Of a stretch of DNA of 64,000 nucleotides, positions 52,392-63,016 are shown in pieces. The notes beneath the pieces were generated by a model. It was not told the origin of the DNA and did not search any database. It saw only the letters and a list, made by a program, of their open reading frames with translations. Every line of letters starts with the position of its first letter. The first letter of the stretch is position 1. Position numbers and translations under genes: made by a program. Source of the stretch: Fremontodendron californicum. Lineage: Eukaryota > Streptophyta > Magnoliopsida > Malvales > Malvaceae. The stretch spans positions 186,001 through 250,000 of the forward strand of contig JAULJL010000003.1 of assembly GCA_030761205.1 (NCBI GenBank). The letters run 5' to 3'.

Positions 52392-52868
52392 TTACTTACC
52401 AACTTGATTGAACAAGTGAGAATATTGAGTCCGCATATCTTCGTCCCTTTCCCATATAGCTTCTTCATATGAATGATTCCTCCAAAGAACTTTCACTAAT
52501 GGAATAGTCTTAGTCCTTAGAACTTGGTCCTTTCTATCCAAAATCTCAACCGGCTGCTCTTCATAAGTTAAGTTTTCCTCAATTTCCATAGGCAAATCCT
52601 TCAATATATGTGAAGAATCGAAAATGTACTCTCGTAGCATGGAAACATGGAACACATTATGAATTCATGATAATTCTTCTGGTAAGGCCAATCTATAAGC
52701 AACTGGGCCAATCCGTTCAATGATCTCATACGGCCCTATATATCGAGGACCCAACTTTCCTCGTCTTCCAAATCGGATTACTCCCTTCTAAGGAGTCACT
52801 TTCAAAAATATCATATCACCAACTTCAAACTCTAAATCTTTTCTCCGATTATCTGCATAGCTCTTTTG
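52392..52868 (-). pseudogene. pol: C-terminal integrase tail and chromodomain
   Basis: After the TGA at 52869 the same frame continues with the GPY/F-type module (KLGPRYIGPYEIIERIGPVA) but is stopped again by TAG at 52788-52790 and TGA at 52665-52667. The last open part, 52655-52392, holds a chromodomain: YEEQPVEILDRKDQVLR, VKVLWRNHSYEEAIWERDED and a final stop. Chromodomains of chromoviral integrases bind modified histones and direct insertion to heterochromatin, which fits the satellite location. The aromatic residues around VLW and AIWE are present. With three stops it would not be made as part of pol. Confidence 0.88.
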
Positions 52869-53748
52869 TCAATCTTGAGCTATTTTTTTATCTTTTTTTT
52901 TTCGAATTACATTAACTTTGTCTGCTGTCATCATAACAATTTCTGGACCTAGTAATTTCCTTTCATCTGTATCATCCCAACACACCGGAATTCTGCACTT
53001 CTTTCCATACAAAGCTTCAAACGGAGCCATGTCGATGCTGGACTGATAACTATTGTTATACGCAAACTCTGCTAGAGGCAAGTGTTCATCCCAATTTCCT
53101 TTGAATTCTATAATACAAGATCTGAGCATATCTTCCAAAATTTGAATTGTCCGTTCAGATTGTCCATCCGTCTGGGGATGAAAAGCAGTACTGAACTTGA
53201 GTTTAGTACCCATAGCATTCTGCAAACTTGGCCAGAAGCGAGATGTGAATCGGGGGTCTCGATCAGATACAATCGATACTGGGGCACCATGTAGCCTAAC
53301 AATTTCGTTCACATAAAGTTTAGCCAATCTTTCCATGGAAAAAGTCTTCTTGACTGGCAAAAAGTGAGCTGATTTTGTCAAACGATCAACAATCACCCAA
53401 ATGCTATCATAACCAGACTGTGTTCTTGGTAATCCCGAAACGAAATCCATAGCAATATCTTCCCATTTCCATTGAGGAATAGGTAGAGGGTTCAATTTCC
53501 CAGAAGATTTTTGATGCTCGGCTTTAATTTGTTGGCATACCAAGCATCTAGAAACAAACTCAGCTATGTCCTGTTTCATATCTTGCCACAAATAATGTTC
53601 TCTTAAGGTTCGATACATCTTCACACTACCAGGATGTAACGCGTATGGTGCATTATGAGCTTCCTCATTATGAGCTTCCTCCAAAATCACCTTCCGGAGT
53701 TCTTCATCCTGAGGCACACAAAGCCTATTTTTCATTATCAATACATCC
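52869..53748 (-). pseudogene. pol: Integrase domain of chromovirus pol
   Basis: Integrase inserts the element cDNA into the chromosome. The zinc-binding part has H at about 29 and 36 and C at 66 and 69 (SRCLVCQQ). The core has D99 (IAMDFVSGLP), D160 (VSDRDPRF) and E196 (GQSERTIQILEDM), with exactly 35 residues between the last two, the D-D-35-E pattern. Numbering is from 53741. A 15-bp tandem duplication at 53652-53681 adds five residues (EEAHN repeated) next to the zinc-binding histidines. The frame is cut at 52869-52871 by TGA, before the GPY/F-like region. Confidence 0.92.
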
Positions 53749-54467
53749 TCATCTTTTATTTTGAAAGTCAGTCCTCACACCATCATTTACTTCTTGCTTT
53801 AACTTTACCAACATAGGGTCATTATTTTGTGCTTCACGTATCCAATCAATATGAATCGGTTTAACCTTCAAGTGGGCTATCAGGAGATTATTCTCATCAA
53901 TCATCAATTCTAAAGGTAAAGACTTCAACTCATTTTGTAAGGGTTTCTGAATTGCTCGGATATGAGCAAGAGAACTAGAAGACTTTCTACTAAGAGCATC
54001 GGCCACTACATTGGCCTTTCCTGGGTGGTAGTCAATTACACAGTCATAATCTTTTATCAATTCCAACCATCTCCTTTGCCTCAAATTTAATTCTTTCTGA
54101 TCCATCAGATATTTCAGACTCTTATGATCAGTGTAGATTGTACATTTTTCTCCAAATAAATAATGCCTCCAAATTTTTAGTGCAAACACCACTGTCGCCA
54201 ACTCCAGATCATGAGTGGGATAGTTTTGCTCATGCTGTTTCAGTTTTCGAGAAGTATAAGCTATCACCTTCACATGTTGCATTAAAATGCAACCCAAACC
54301 TCGCCTCGAGGCATCACTGTATACCACAAAGCTTCCAGTCTCTGATGGTAGTGTAAGAATTGGTGCTGTGGCCAATCTACGCTTGAGCTCTTGGAAAGCT
54401 TACTCATATTCGTCAGTCCACTCAAACTTAGCATACTTCCTTGTTAGTTTTGACAAAGGAGAGGCAA
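53749..54467 (-). pseudogene. pol: RNase H domain of chromovirus pol
   Basis: RNase H removes the RNA strand from the RNA-DNA hybrid. The frame open from 54399 to 53749 carries the four catalytic acidic residues: Asp in VVYSDASRRGLG, Glu in PTHDLELA, Asp in YTDHKSLKYL and Asp in VVADALSRK, at about positions 21, 58, 83 and 126 counted from 54375. A TAA stop at 54402-54400 separates it from the preceding RT-connection sequence. A frameshift near 53750-53770 ends it before integrase. Catalytic residues are intact but the polyprotein is broken on both sides. Confidence 0.9.
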
Positions 54468-54792
54468 TCATGGAAATCCTTCCACGAATCTTCGATAGTA
54501 CCCTGCCAATCCGAGAAAGCTCCTAATTTCTGTGACATTAGTGGGTCTTTCCCAAGCAACTACAGTTTCTATCTTTTGTGGATCCACAAAAATCCCTTCC
54601 TTAGATACTACATGACCATGGAATGCTACTTTGTCTAGCCAGAATTCACACTTGGAAAATTTAGCATAAAGTTGCTTTTCACGCATGGTCTGCAACACCG
54701 TTCTCAAATGGCTCACATGATCATCCTTATTCCTAGAATAAACTAGGATGTCATCGATGAAAACAATAAAAAACTTATCTAAGTAGGGTCGT
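54468..54792 (-). pseudogene. pol: Reverse transcriptase, C-terminal fragment
   Basis: This is the palm/thumb part of the RT that copies element RNA into DNA. The frame reads YLDKFFIVFIDDILVYSR, so the catalytic F-I-D-D box survives at about 54735-54765. It is followed by REKQLYAKFSKCEFW, the FHGHVVSKEG motif and IRSFLGLAGYYRRF. The first two thirds of the domain, including the first catalytic Asp, are lost in the gag-RT deletion. A frameshift near 54470 ends the frame after RRFVEGF. The connection domain continues in another frame towards RNase H. Confidence 0.88.
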
Positions 54793-55475
54793 CAACCTAT
54801 CTCGAATATAACATGTAGCCCATCTTGGAATTTCTTGCATCTATCAGCATCGTTGGCTACTACCGATGGAGCAAATTCTGATAGTTCACTGAATTTTTGC
54901 TCGTACTCTGCTACTGACATACCACCCTGTTTTAAATTCATAAACTCAGTCCATTTCTTTTCCCGCAAGGCCCGAGAATAGTATTTTTCTTCAAACTCTC
55001 TTCGAAAATCTGCCCAGGTTAGGGCAGGATGTCCAACATACCTTTGCACTGTAGTTTTCCACCATGTGTGTGCATGATCCTCCAAAAATTGCACCGCACA
55101 TGGTAACCTCATAGGCTCGGGAATCTGAAGAGTAATGGAAGTAGTCTCAAATTTTTGTAGCCATGACCAGGCTAAATCTGATTCCAAAGACCCCGTGAAA
55201 ATCTTGCAACCCATATTCTTCAAATCTTTACAGTAATCAACTATCCCCTTTTCAGCAGGGGCAGTCAAAGCGGGAATTACTCTTGCCAAGGCCGCAACTG
55301 CCTCAGCTAAATTACGATCAGCTGCTGGAGGTGCTGCTGAGGATGCAGCAACAGAAGATGAACCAACAGCTGAAGCTTGTTCTCCAATTTGCTCATCAAT
55401 ATTCACATTTCTATTCCTATCCCTATTTTGGGCTAGGGGATTGATTCTAGGCCTTCCTCTTCGACGTGGTGGCAT
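54793..55475 (-). pseudogene. gag: Truncated Gag of the chromovirus
   Basis: Gag forms the virus-like particle that packages element RNA. I start it at the ATG at 55475-55473 (MPPRRRGRPR); an in-frame extension upstream lacks an ATG. A basic, alanine-rich N-terminus is followed by the conserved retrotransposon Gag region: TGSLESDLAWSWLQKFE, FLEDHAHTWWKT, ADFRREFEEKYY, and MSVAEYEQKFSELSEFAP. It breaks off after KKFQDGL, where a deletion joins it to reverse-transcriptase sequence. About 225 residues remain. The CCHC knuckle and everything downstream to mid-RT are gone, so it could not package RNA normally, though a short Gag could still be translated. Confidence 0.85.
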
Positions 55476-55554
55476 CGTGTCTAATTTCTTACACAAGTGA
55501 CAATATTTTAATACTTCAACAAACAGTTTCTAAGTCTACAGGACCTATAACCTT

Positions 55555-55566
55555 GCTCTGATACCA
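55555..55566 (-). promoter_or_regulatory. Primer-binding site, initiator tRNA-Met type
   Basis: On the minus strand TGGTATCAGAGC starts three bases after the 5' LTR. It is complementary to the 3' end of initiator tRNA-Met, the usual primer for chromoviruses and many other plant LTR elements. Confidence 0.9.
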
Positions 55567-55569
55567 AAT

Positions 55570-58073
55570 TGTAACACCCTGTCCGAATAATCTACCTAAA
55601 ATCCGGCAGAGTTTCCTTTCTATCTCAACTATAAACCTTCCTGCAAATAATACTCAATTCATATCCTCAACCAGCAATATTTCTCAATACTATTATCACA
55701 TATATCCATCATATTCAAAAATTATCCATGATCAATTTATTCTCAAGTCAAAACATACTGATCTTTTGTCTCATATCTTCAAATGTATACATATAATATA
55801 TCCAAAAGTAAACCTATCTCAGCAAGGTTTACTAGATAAAAACATCAAAAGATCAAGACTTCAATAAATTTTTAGTATGATGCCCACCACGTCAAAATAC
55901 TATTTGAAGCAAAAAAAATAAAAATAGAGGAAGGTTGCAATCCCGACACCTAAATTATCACCTGAAAATAAGAATATGAAAAGGTGAGATATATGAATAT
56001 CTCAGTGAGTAAACAACTTTTAAAACATTTGAAAACTATGATTATAATCCTTTAAAACATAATAGACATTTTCAAAATAAATAATAGTAAAACCATAATG
56101 AATAATTCAAAGATGTAGCAAAGTTTTCAACTGAATAACAATATTATAATATTAAATCAGTGTATAAAATATGTAAAGTAAATCAAGTTTCGTATAATTG
56201 GGCTCCAACTTTCTATCATGCATAAGAATACATCCATGAAATAACCAGGCAATATCCATGTAGGCATACTAGTAGCCGGCCCCAAAGGCCAATACCACCA
56301 TAGGACGCCCCAAAGGCATATGTGTCACTATGATGTGCCCCCAAAAGGCAAATATAATGGGATAGGGACTCTGGAGGTGGCTCCCACCACAAAGGCGTAG
56401 CACGCAGCTCCCATACCCCAGTATAATATCACGGAATAGGGACTCTGGAGGTGGCTCCCGCCACAAAGGCGTAGCACGCAGCTCCCGTATTCCGGTCTAA
56501 TATCACGGAATGGGGATTCTGGAGGTGGCTCCCGTCACAAAGGCGTAGCACGCAGCTCCCGTATTCCGGTCAAGGAAATAATCTCATACATTAAGTCAGG
56601 TGGAGCCAAAACCATGTACGTCAAATTCTATGTAAAATCATATTTCATAAAATCAACCAACTTACTCGATATAATATTTCTTGAAATAAAACTACTTTAA
56701 TAACAAATCAATTCATATGATTAAATATCGTATATACCTTTAATACGTAAAATAAATATATATGCTAAAAATATATATATATATAATTATAATTAAAGAA
56801 ATTTCAATAACTATAGTTGTCGTCTACTCACAATCCTTGAGATGATCTCACTGTACACCTCGACCTGAAACTTCGGGATCCATAGGTGACGTCGGATCTA
56901 CGTGGCCTAGAGATTAACAATAATTAGTATCTATACATGCTCAAAGCATTACACAATTTTGAATGCAACTTAAGTCTCATAATCTTCCCTCAAGGTCAAT
57001 ACTAATTCCTCATACTCAAAACAACATATCCCAAATTTTTAATATCATTTCCATAATCATTTTCTCCAAATATTCAACTCCATATTCATGTCCTTATCAA
57101 ATTCCTTTCTAGTATTCCATGCCTTAGAGATTTTCATAATCCATAACCATCAATAGTACTATATTTCTCTTAAGCAATAAATTCCTTAATATCAAGTTAG
57201 ATTAAAAAATCATAACTTGAGTTTGGTAAGGAATTTGGAAGTGATTCCAATTGTTTTATTTCAACCAATATATCTAACTTATGAATAAAATAACTAACTT
57301 ATACAACTAGAACAAAATATTGATCAAATTTGATAAATCCCGAAACCATGCTGAAACAGGGGTCACACTGAACAGCCAACTTCACCGAATTTTATCTTTT
57401 TAACCGCTTATCGGTTTTGGGTGATTCAAAAACCAAAATTCTCGTATTGAAGTCTAGTTTCTAGGAAAAATATCAAAAAAATATAAAGCCAATTGTGCCG
57501 AACCCAGAAAATCCGAACAGCAAGCATGCTCAGATTCCCCTGTTTTGCTTTTTCTTTCCATTTTCTTGTTCATGCTTTCAAATCCTTTTAATACATACCA
57601 AAAATGAGTAAAATTCATACTTAATAGATGGATTTCAGACCTTAACATGTTTATGGAGCAAAGATCTTAGCATGCTTAAGTAGAATATCTAAAGAAAATG
57701 AAGAATTTATCAAGAAACTAACCTTGGATGTAATTGTTGTTGAGATTATGGTGGAATACTTGAAGAGAAATTTGAGAGAGAGAGAGGATGGGAGTGGCCG
57801 GCTGCCACTTGAAGAAGAGAAGCAGAATTCTAGTGTTTTCGGGAGAGAAAGATGAAGATAAGTGATATTTTGTTTTGTTTTTGGGATAATTGCATATTAG
57901 TCCCTCAACTTTTTATAAATAACCATTTAGCCCCTAAACTTTTTTAATATGTTCATTTTGATCCTTTCTTCTTTTATTTCCTTCACTTATAACTTCTTAC
58001 AAATTTCCAAGTTTGTCCTTAAAAATTTTCGGGATTTAACTTTACATGATTATACGTAACCTCGGTTGTTACA
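55570..58073 (-). mobile_element. 5' LTR of the chromovirus (full length, 2.5 kb)
   Basis: Complete LTR with TGTAACA/TGTTACA ends. It contains three copies of a repeat of about 74 bp (56345-56577). Where the two LTRs can be compared (about 1.7 kb) I noticed only about five differences, for example near 56808, 56893, 57493 and 58032. Frames 56269-56466 and 57454-57648 have no recognisable product. Confidence 0.9.
56345..56577 (-). repeat. Tandem repeat of about 74 bp in the chromovirus LTR
   Basis: Three copies marked by CTCTGGAGGTGGCTCCC and AAAGGCGTAGCACGCAGCTC. The 3' LTR retains two copies (50702-50857). Confidence 0.85.
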
Positions 58074-59162
58074 TAATATATATATATCTATGTAATATAT
58101 TTATCTATGTAATTGTAATATATCTATGTATTTATTTAGATATATATTTGTGTAATTGTAATTGTAATTGTAATATATACAAATATTTATGTAATATATG
58201 TAATATATCTATGTAATAGTAATATATCTATGTAATTGTAATTATGTGATTGTAATATATGTAATATATCTATGTAATTAGATATCTCTGTAATTGTAAA
58301 TATATTTATGTAATTGTAATATATCTATGTAATTCTAATATATTTATGTAATTGTAATATATCTATGTAATTGTAATATATCTATGTAATTGTAATATAT
58401 ATCTATGTAATATATCTATGTAATTGTAATATATTTATGAAATTATAATATATATATGTAATTGTAATATATCTATGTAATTGTAATATATTTATGTAAT
58501 GTATCTATGTAATATATCTATGTAATTGTAATGTATCTATGTAATATATCTATGTAATTGTAATATATCTATGTAACTGTAGTATATCTATGTAATTGTA
58601 ATATATATATGTAATTGTAATATATTTGTGTAATTATAGATATATTACAATTACATAGATATATTACATGGATATATTACAATTACATAGATGTATTACA
58701 ATTACAAAGATATATTACAATTACATATATATATATATATTACAATTACATAGACATATTACAATTGCATAGATATATATATATATATATATATTACAAT
58801 TACATAGATACATTACAATTACACAAATATATTATCTATGTAATATATCTATGTAATATATTATCTATGTAATTGTAATATATTTAAGTAATTGTAATAT
58901 ATATGTATATATCTATGTAATTGTAATGTATCTATGTAATTGTAATATATCTATGGAATTGTAACATATCTATATAAATGTAATTGAAATATATCTATAT
59001 ATTTATGTGATTATAATATATCTATGTAATTGTAATATATTATCTATGTGTAATATATCTATGTGATTGTAATATATATATATATATCAAATGTATCTAT
59101 GTAATTCTAATAGATCAATGTAATTCGAAAACATTATATATTACATGTAATATATCTATGTA
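58074..59162 (-). repeat. 19-bp AT-rich satellite, block 8
   Basis: Begins with the right TAATA target duplication. 58074-58330 is the inverse of the 5870-6110 type of module, so it continues the array cut by the chromovirus. 58535-59155 is a direct copy of 10610-11205. Confidence 0.9.
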
Positions 59163-60466
59163 TTTAGAATAATGGGTGTAGAATAGGTGGTGACAGGTTT
59201 GTTTTGTTCCTCCGCACACACTGTATTTGCATTTACATAACATGAACTCTCTACCCGGGTTTCGTCCTTTTAAGTGGGAGTAAAGTAACTACGCCTTCGT
59301 GATTGATCCTCCGTATGGGCTAGTGAAACACTTTCAGAGTATAAAGTACCTATTGCGTTCGTGATAATCCTCCGTACAGGCATAGGAAAATATACTCTAA
59401 CGAATTGAACCCGCTTTTATCGAGGTGCCTTACTAGCCTTCACCGGCGACAGTGAGGAACAATCCGAGGCCTTAGAACCGATTCACCTTCATATAGTGAA
59501 CCTAGGTGAAGCCATGCCGGATTTCTGTTAGATACCGAAGATAGGAATACATGAAGGGACATTTCTAAACCTTTTATTGCCTATTTTACACTCTGAATAA
59601 ATATGGTAGATCGGGCAATGATGTACGTACATCGCCCGTAATAAATATGATAATCCGTCCCAAAGGCACTGTGATACCTATATAAGTAGATATTTGTCGG
59701 GGCAAAATATTCATTAATTGTTTGAAAAAAATAAAAATTCTTTTTCAAGCCTTTTTGCATTTGCACATTTCACACATGTGTGAATAGAGCATTTACATTT
59801 TTTATTGTATTATTGATCTCGTTTTTGCAATAAACAGTTGGTAATTTCATAAAACCAGTAGTGTAGTATGAACATTTGCATATGGTACCATAGTAGGACC
59901 CATTATTCCGAAATTCTTTTGGAAATAATATGATTGGTTTTTCAAAGAAAAAACATGTTTAAAAAAATATATATAAATTTGGAGGCAAATCTTGCATAAT
60001 GAGATTTTTGAATAATCAAGATTTAGGTCCCACCAATTTCGTGTAATCATTGGTTAATTTATTTGTATCATGTTGACATCATGTCACAGTCTTAACATGC
60101 ATGGTTATTCATTGTAGAATACATTTGTGATATACATGGTCATTCTTTGTACCTACCTTTGTATTAATTCATTTAGTCTTAGCATGTATCATTTTGACAT
60201 CATAGCATGCATGGTCATTCATTGTAAAATACGTTTATGACATACATAGTCATTATTTGTATATACATGTGCATCAATTTATTCATTTTTTATGCATCAT
60301 GTTGGCATTAGATTGCATCCATAGCATACATAGTCATCATAATTTCTCTGTATATGTTCATGCATTAATCATCAGTATATTCATGCACATAGGAATAGAG
60401 TCTGTACATTCATAATTGTATTCTTAATCTCATGACATTTTCATTTGCATGAAAGGGGTTCGAGAT

Positions 60467-61398
60467 ATGAGGAATGAATTGGAGGAATGATTGGGTGTTT
60501 TGGAACGCAACCAAGAGGAATGTAGACATGAAATCCGGGAAATGAAAGAGCAACTCACCAAATTGTTGAAAATGTTAGAGGATATGGGTAAGAGTAAAGA
60601 GGAACTTTCGCAGGGTTCTGTATTGTCTTCGGATCAACCAAAACCATTAGGTCCAGAACATACAATCCTTGCTGGATCCTGCACTTGTCAATGCCACAAA
60701 GGTTGCAATCCTGATGAAATTGTGGACAAAATCGTGAAAATGATTAAACCTGAGAGCCTGATACCAAAGATAGAAACCTCGGATCCTGTACCATACCTGC
60801 AAACTGTTCTAGGTCAAAACAAGTATCCCCACCCTACTATGGTCCAATCGTCCATTGGGATGACCACTACGGGATTCCTGAATCCCACTCCATCACCAAC
60901 AACTGCCAGTTCATATTATTCCCTCATCAATCACCTTATCCAGCATCTGGTATAGGAACCTCGAGCTATGTACAGGCTCCAAAGGCCCCGTGTCCAAATC
61001 CATACCCTTACCTTATTGTTCTTCCATCTCTCTACGTAAACACTCCGGTTCGAACCTTAGTACCAACACCAAGTGCCCCAACTCCTAGGCCATGTGTGAC
61101 TAAGAAACGACCCCAGGATAAGACCCAAAGGCCTTTTGATCCCCTTCCAATCAGCTACAAAGAGCTTCTCCCTATACTGATCCAAAATCACATGGTTGCC
61201 TGTGTCCCATTGAAACCCTTCTTACCACCATATCCAAGGTGGTATAATCCAAATGCAAGATGTGATTATCACTGTGGAATTGTTGGCCATAGCATCGAAG
61301 ACTGTATGGCATTCAAAAATAAAGTGCAAACTCTTATAGATGCCAAGTGGTTGGATCCAACGACACTGATTGATGGAGGGCTGGGAAAGCGTCATTAG
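60467..61398 (+). pseudogene. gag: Tat/Ogre Gag module 1: coiled coil and zinc knuckle, no capsid-like core
   Basis: I place the original start at ATG 60467; a TGA at 60488-60490 now blocks it after seven codons. The open part then reads a charged, probably coiled-coil segment (EIREMKEQLTKLLKMLED), a Cys-rich patch (GSCTCQCHKGC) and a linker. One frame change near 60915 leads into a proline-rich stretch (PNPYPYLIVLPSLY) in frame with the knuckle RCDYHCGIVGHSIEDC and KVQTLIDAKWLDP, stopping at 61398. The knuckle binds RNA in Tat Gag. The capsid-like region seen at 62690-62820 is absent here. I cannot tell whether it is a deleted Gag or the extra upstream ORF known in Ogre elements fused to a Gag tail. 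Confidence 0.7.
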
Positions 61399-62290
61399 GA
61401 TTGGGAGATTTACAGCATTGAGGTGGAAAGACTTCGGTCTTATATGATGTAATAGGATTTCACTTATTCAGTAGCCGGCTCTTATAGCCTTAGGATGCTA
61501 GGAAGAATAAAGTGCTTGTAAAGACAGTTATAACTAATGCTCAGATTTTGTAAAACATGGTTTATACCATTGTGAACATTGATATGGGAATGAATTGACT
61601 ATGCTTCAAATTTATGAGATGTTGATGATTAAGTTCCTCCGATTCTTATGTCCTCCGTGATATCTTCCCCTTTTGCATTTTGCATCCGATCAATTATTGG
61701 TCATACAATACATTCATACATGTATCATGTTAGCATCAGGTTGCATTTATGCATTCATAATCAGCATGATTTTTCTGTATATATCCATGCATTAATTTGC
61801 TTATTACATACATCATGTTAGCATTAGGTCGCATTCATGACACACATGGTTAGCATGATTTTCTTTGTATATACTCTGTATCAATCATTCATTGTTTTCA
61901 TGTATCATAATTGACATCGTGTTGCATTCATAGTGTATATGATCATTCATTGGGAAATACGCTAAAATGTACATGATCATTCATTGCATATATCCATGTG
62001 GTGATTTGTTTATTCTTTGCTTCAACATGTTGGCATCGTGATTGCATTTATTACAGACATAGTCAGCATGTTTCCACTATATATGTCCATACATTATTTT
62101 TTATTCTTCACATGCATCAAATAACAGTCATGGCTCATTCATCATGACATACATTTGGGGGAAATAAAACAGAAGTTGGCTTGGCTTTAGGAGTCTTTGA
62201 AAGAATTTCCATTTCAAATCAGAGGTATCAGAAATACTGAGTACCCTTTTAATACAGGTTAGTGCTATAGAGAACGAACAAGTTGCCCTA
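61399..62290 (+). other. Non-coding spacer between the two Gag modules
   Basis: 61399-61690 has no recognisable feature. 61700-62150 holds imperfect repeats with ATCATGTTAGCATCAGGTTG and ATGATTTTCTTTGTATATAC, the same family as 36590-37420. At 62172, TTGGCTTGGCTTTAGGAG matches the junction before the Gag remnant at 37437. Confidence 0.65.
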
Positions 62291-62945
62291 ATGGAAAGAA
62301 TGGAAAAGGTACATGAAGAATTGCGAGAACAGCTGGCAAAGTCTCAAGCAGAATCTAAAGATCAGATGATTAAATTGATGGAGCTAATGTCCACTGTAAT
62401 CAAGGGATACACTGAACACCTGGCCGCCAGAGAAGGGTTAGAGGCACGAAGGGGTCAGAATGAGGTCGTAATGGTGGATGCCCAGAACACTGTTAACCCC
62501 GTCAATGTCCTAAACTCAGATGATCCAGCCGAACAGGAAAAGTTGAAAATGGTTGCAGTAAATAAGGTTGAGTTGGCAGATTCCCAAGGGAAATATAAGT
62601 TGTTAAATGAAAGGCTCCGGGTAGTAGAAAGTACAGATGTATTTGGGAGTTTAGATGCGAAAGAACGATGTTTGGTCCTCGATTTAGTCATTCCTCCTAA
62701 GTTCAAGATCCCTGACTTTGTGAAATATGACGGGACAACCGATCCGTCAGCCCACATCACTATGTTTTGCCGGAAGATGACAAGTCATATAGATAATGAT
62801 AAGCTTTTGATTCACTGCTTTCAGGATAGCCTCAGCAGGTCCGAATTAGGTGGGATAGTCAGTTGAGCAAGGATCAGATTCGCTCTTGGAATGACCTGGC
62901 TAGGGTTTTTCTAAACCAGTACAAGCATATGACCGACATGGCTAT
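62291..62945 (+). pseudogene. gag: Tat/Ogre Gag module 2: N-terminal and capsid-like core, truncated
   Basis: Starting at ATG 62291, a predicted coiled coil (MEKVHEELREQLAKSQAE) leads, after a linker, to the conserved Tat Gag core: DLVIPPKFKIPDFVKYDG, DPSAHITMFCRKMTSH and DNDKLLIHCFQDSLS. A frameshift near 62840 ends the open frame at 62866. The core continues in another frame as LSKDQIRSWNDLARVFLNQY and stops being recognisable at about 62945. The C-terminal knuckle and all of pol are missing. Gag assembles the particle in the cytoplasm; this copy cannot. The minus-strand frame 62455-62760 is only its shadow. Confidence 0.85.
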
Positions 62946-63016
62946 AATAGTGTTAATAAGAAATCTATTTATTAATCATAGATATAAATATATTAATCGG
63001 GTGGTCTTGTCAGTCA
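62946..63016. other. Unassigned 70-bp junction sequence
   Basis: Between the broken Gag core and satellite lies sequence that resembles neither, including TTAATCGGGTGGTCTTGTCA (from 62993). It may be filler from repair of a break or an unrelated fragment. Confidence 0.5.

Larger units (their letters stand above)
50659..58073 (-). mobile_element. Defective Tekay/Del-like chromovirus (Ty3/gypsy), 7.4 kb
   Basis: On the minus strand it runs 5' LTR (55570-58073), primer-binding site, partial gag, C-terminal part of RT, RNase H, integrase, chromodomain, polypurine tract and 3' LTR (50659-52356). LTR ends are TGTAAC/GTTACA and the target duplication TAATA is on both sides (50654-50658, 58074-58078). 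The integrase followed by a chromodomain, the initiator-Met primer site and a GAGGACGAAATTT segment before the polypurine tract identify a chromovirus, most like Tekay/Del. A deletion from mid-gag into RT removes the Gag knuckle, protease and most of RT. The remaining frames have frameshifts and four stops, so it is not autonomous. Confidence 0.92.
59163..62945 (+). mobile_element. 5' internal fragment of a Tat/Ogre-like retrotransposon
   Basis: From 59163 the sequence matches the leader of the 30-47 kb element (compare 35649 onward). It continues through the CATGCATCATGTTGGCAT spacer (60060-60440), a Gag module (60467-61398), a second spacer of the same type (61700-62150) and a second Gag module (62291-62945). 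Both LTRs are missing, and satellite or unknown sequence abuts both ends. It is an older, more diverged member than the complete element. The frames 59581-59766 and 59847-60050 on the minus strand are in the leader and are not genes. Confidence 0.82.
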
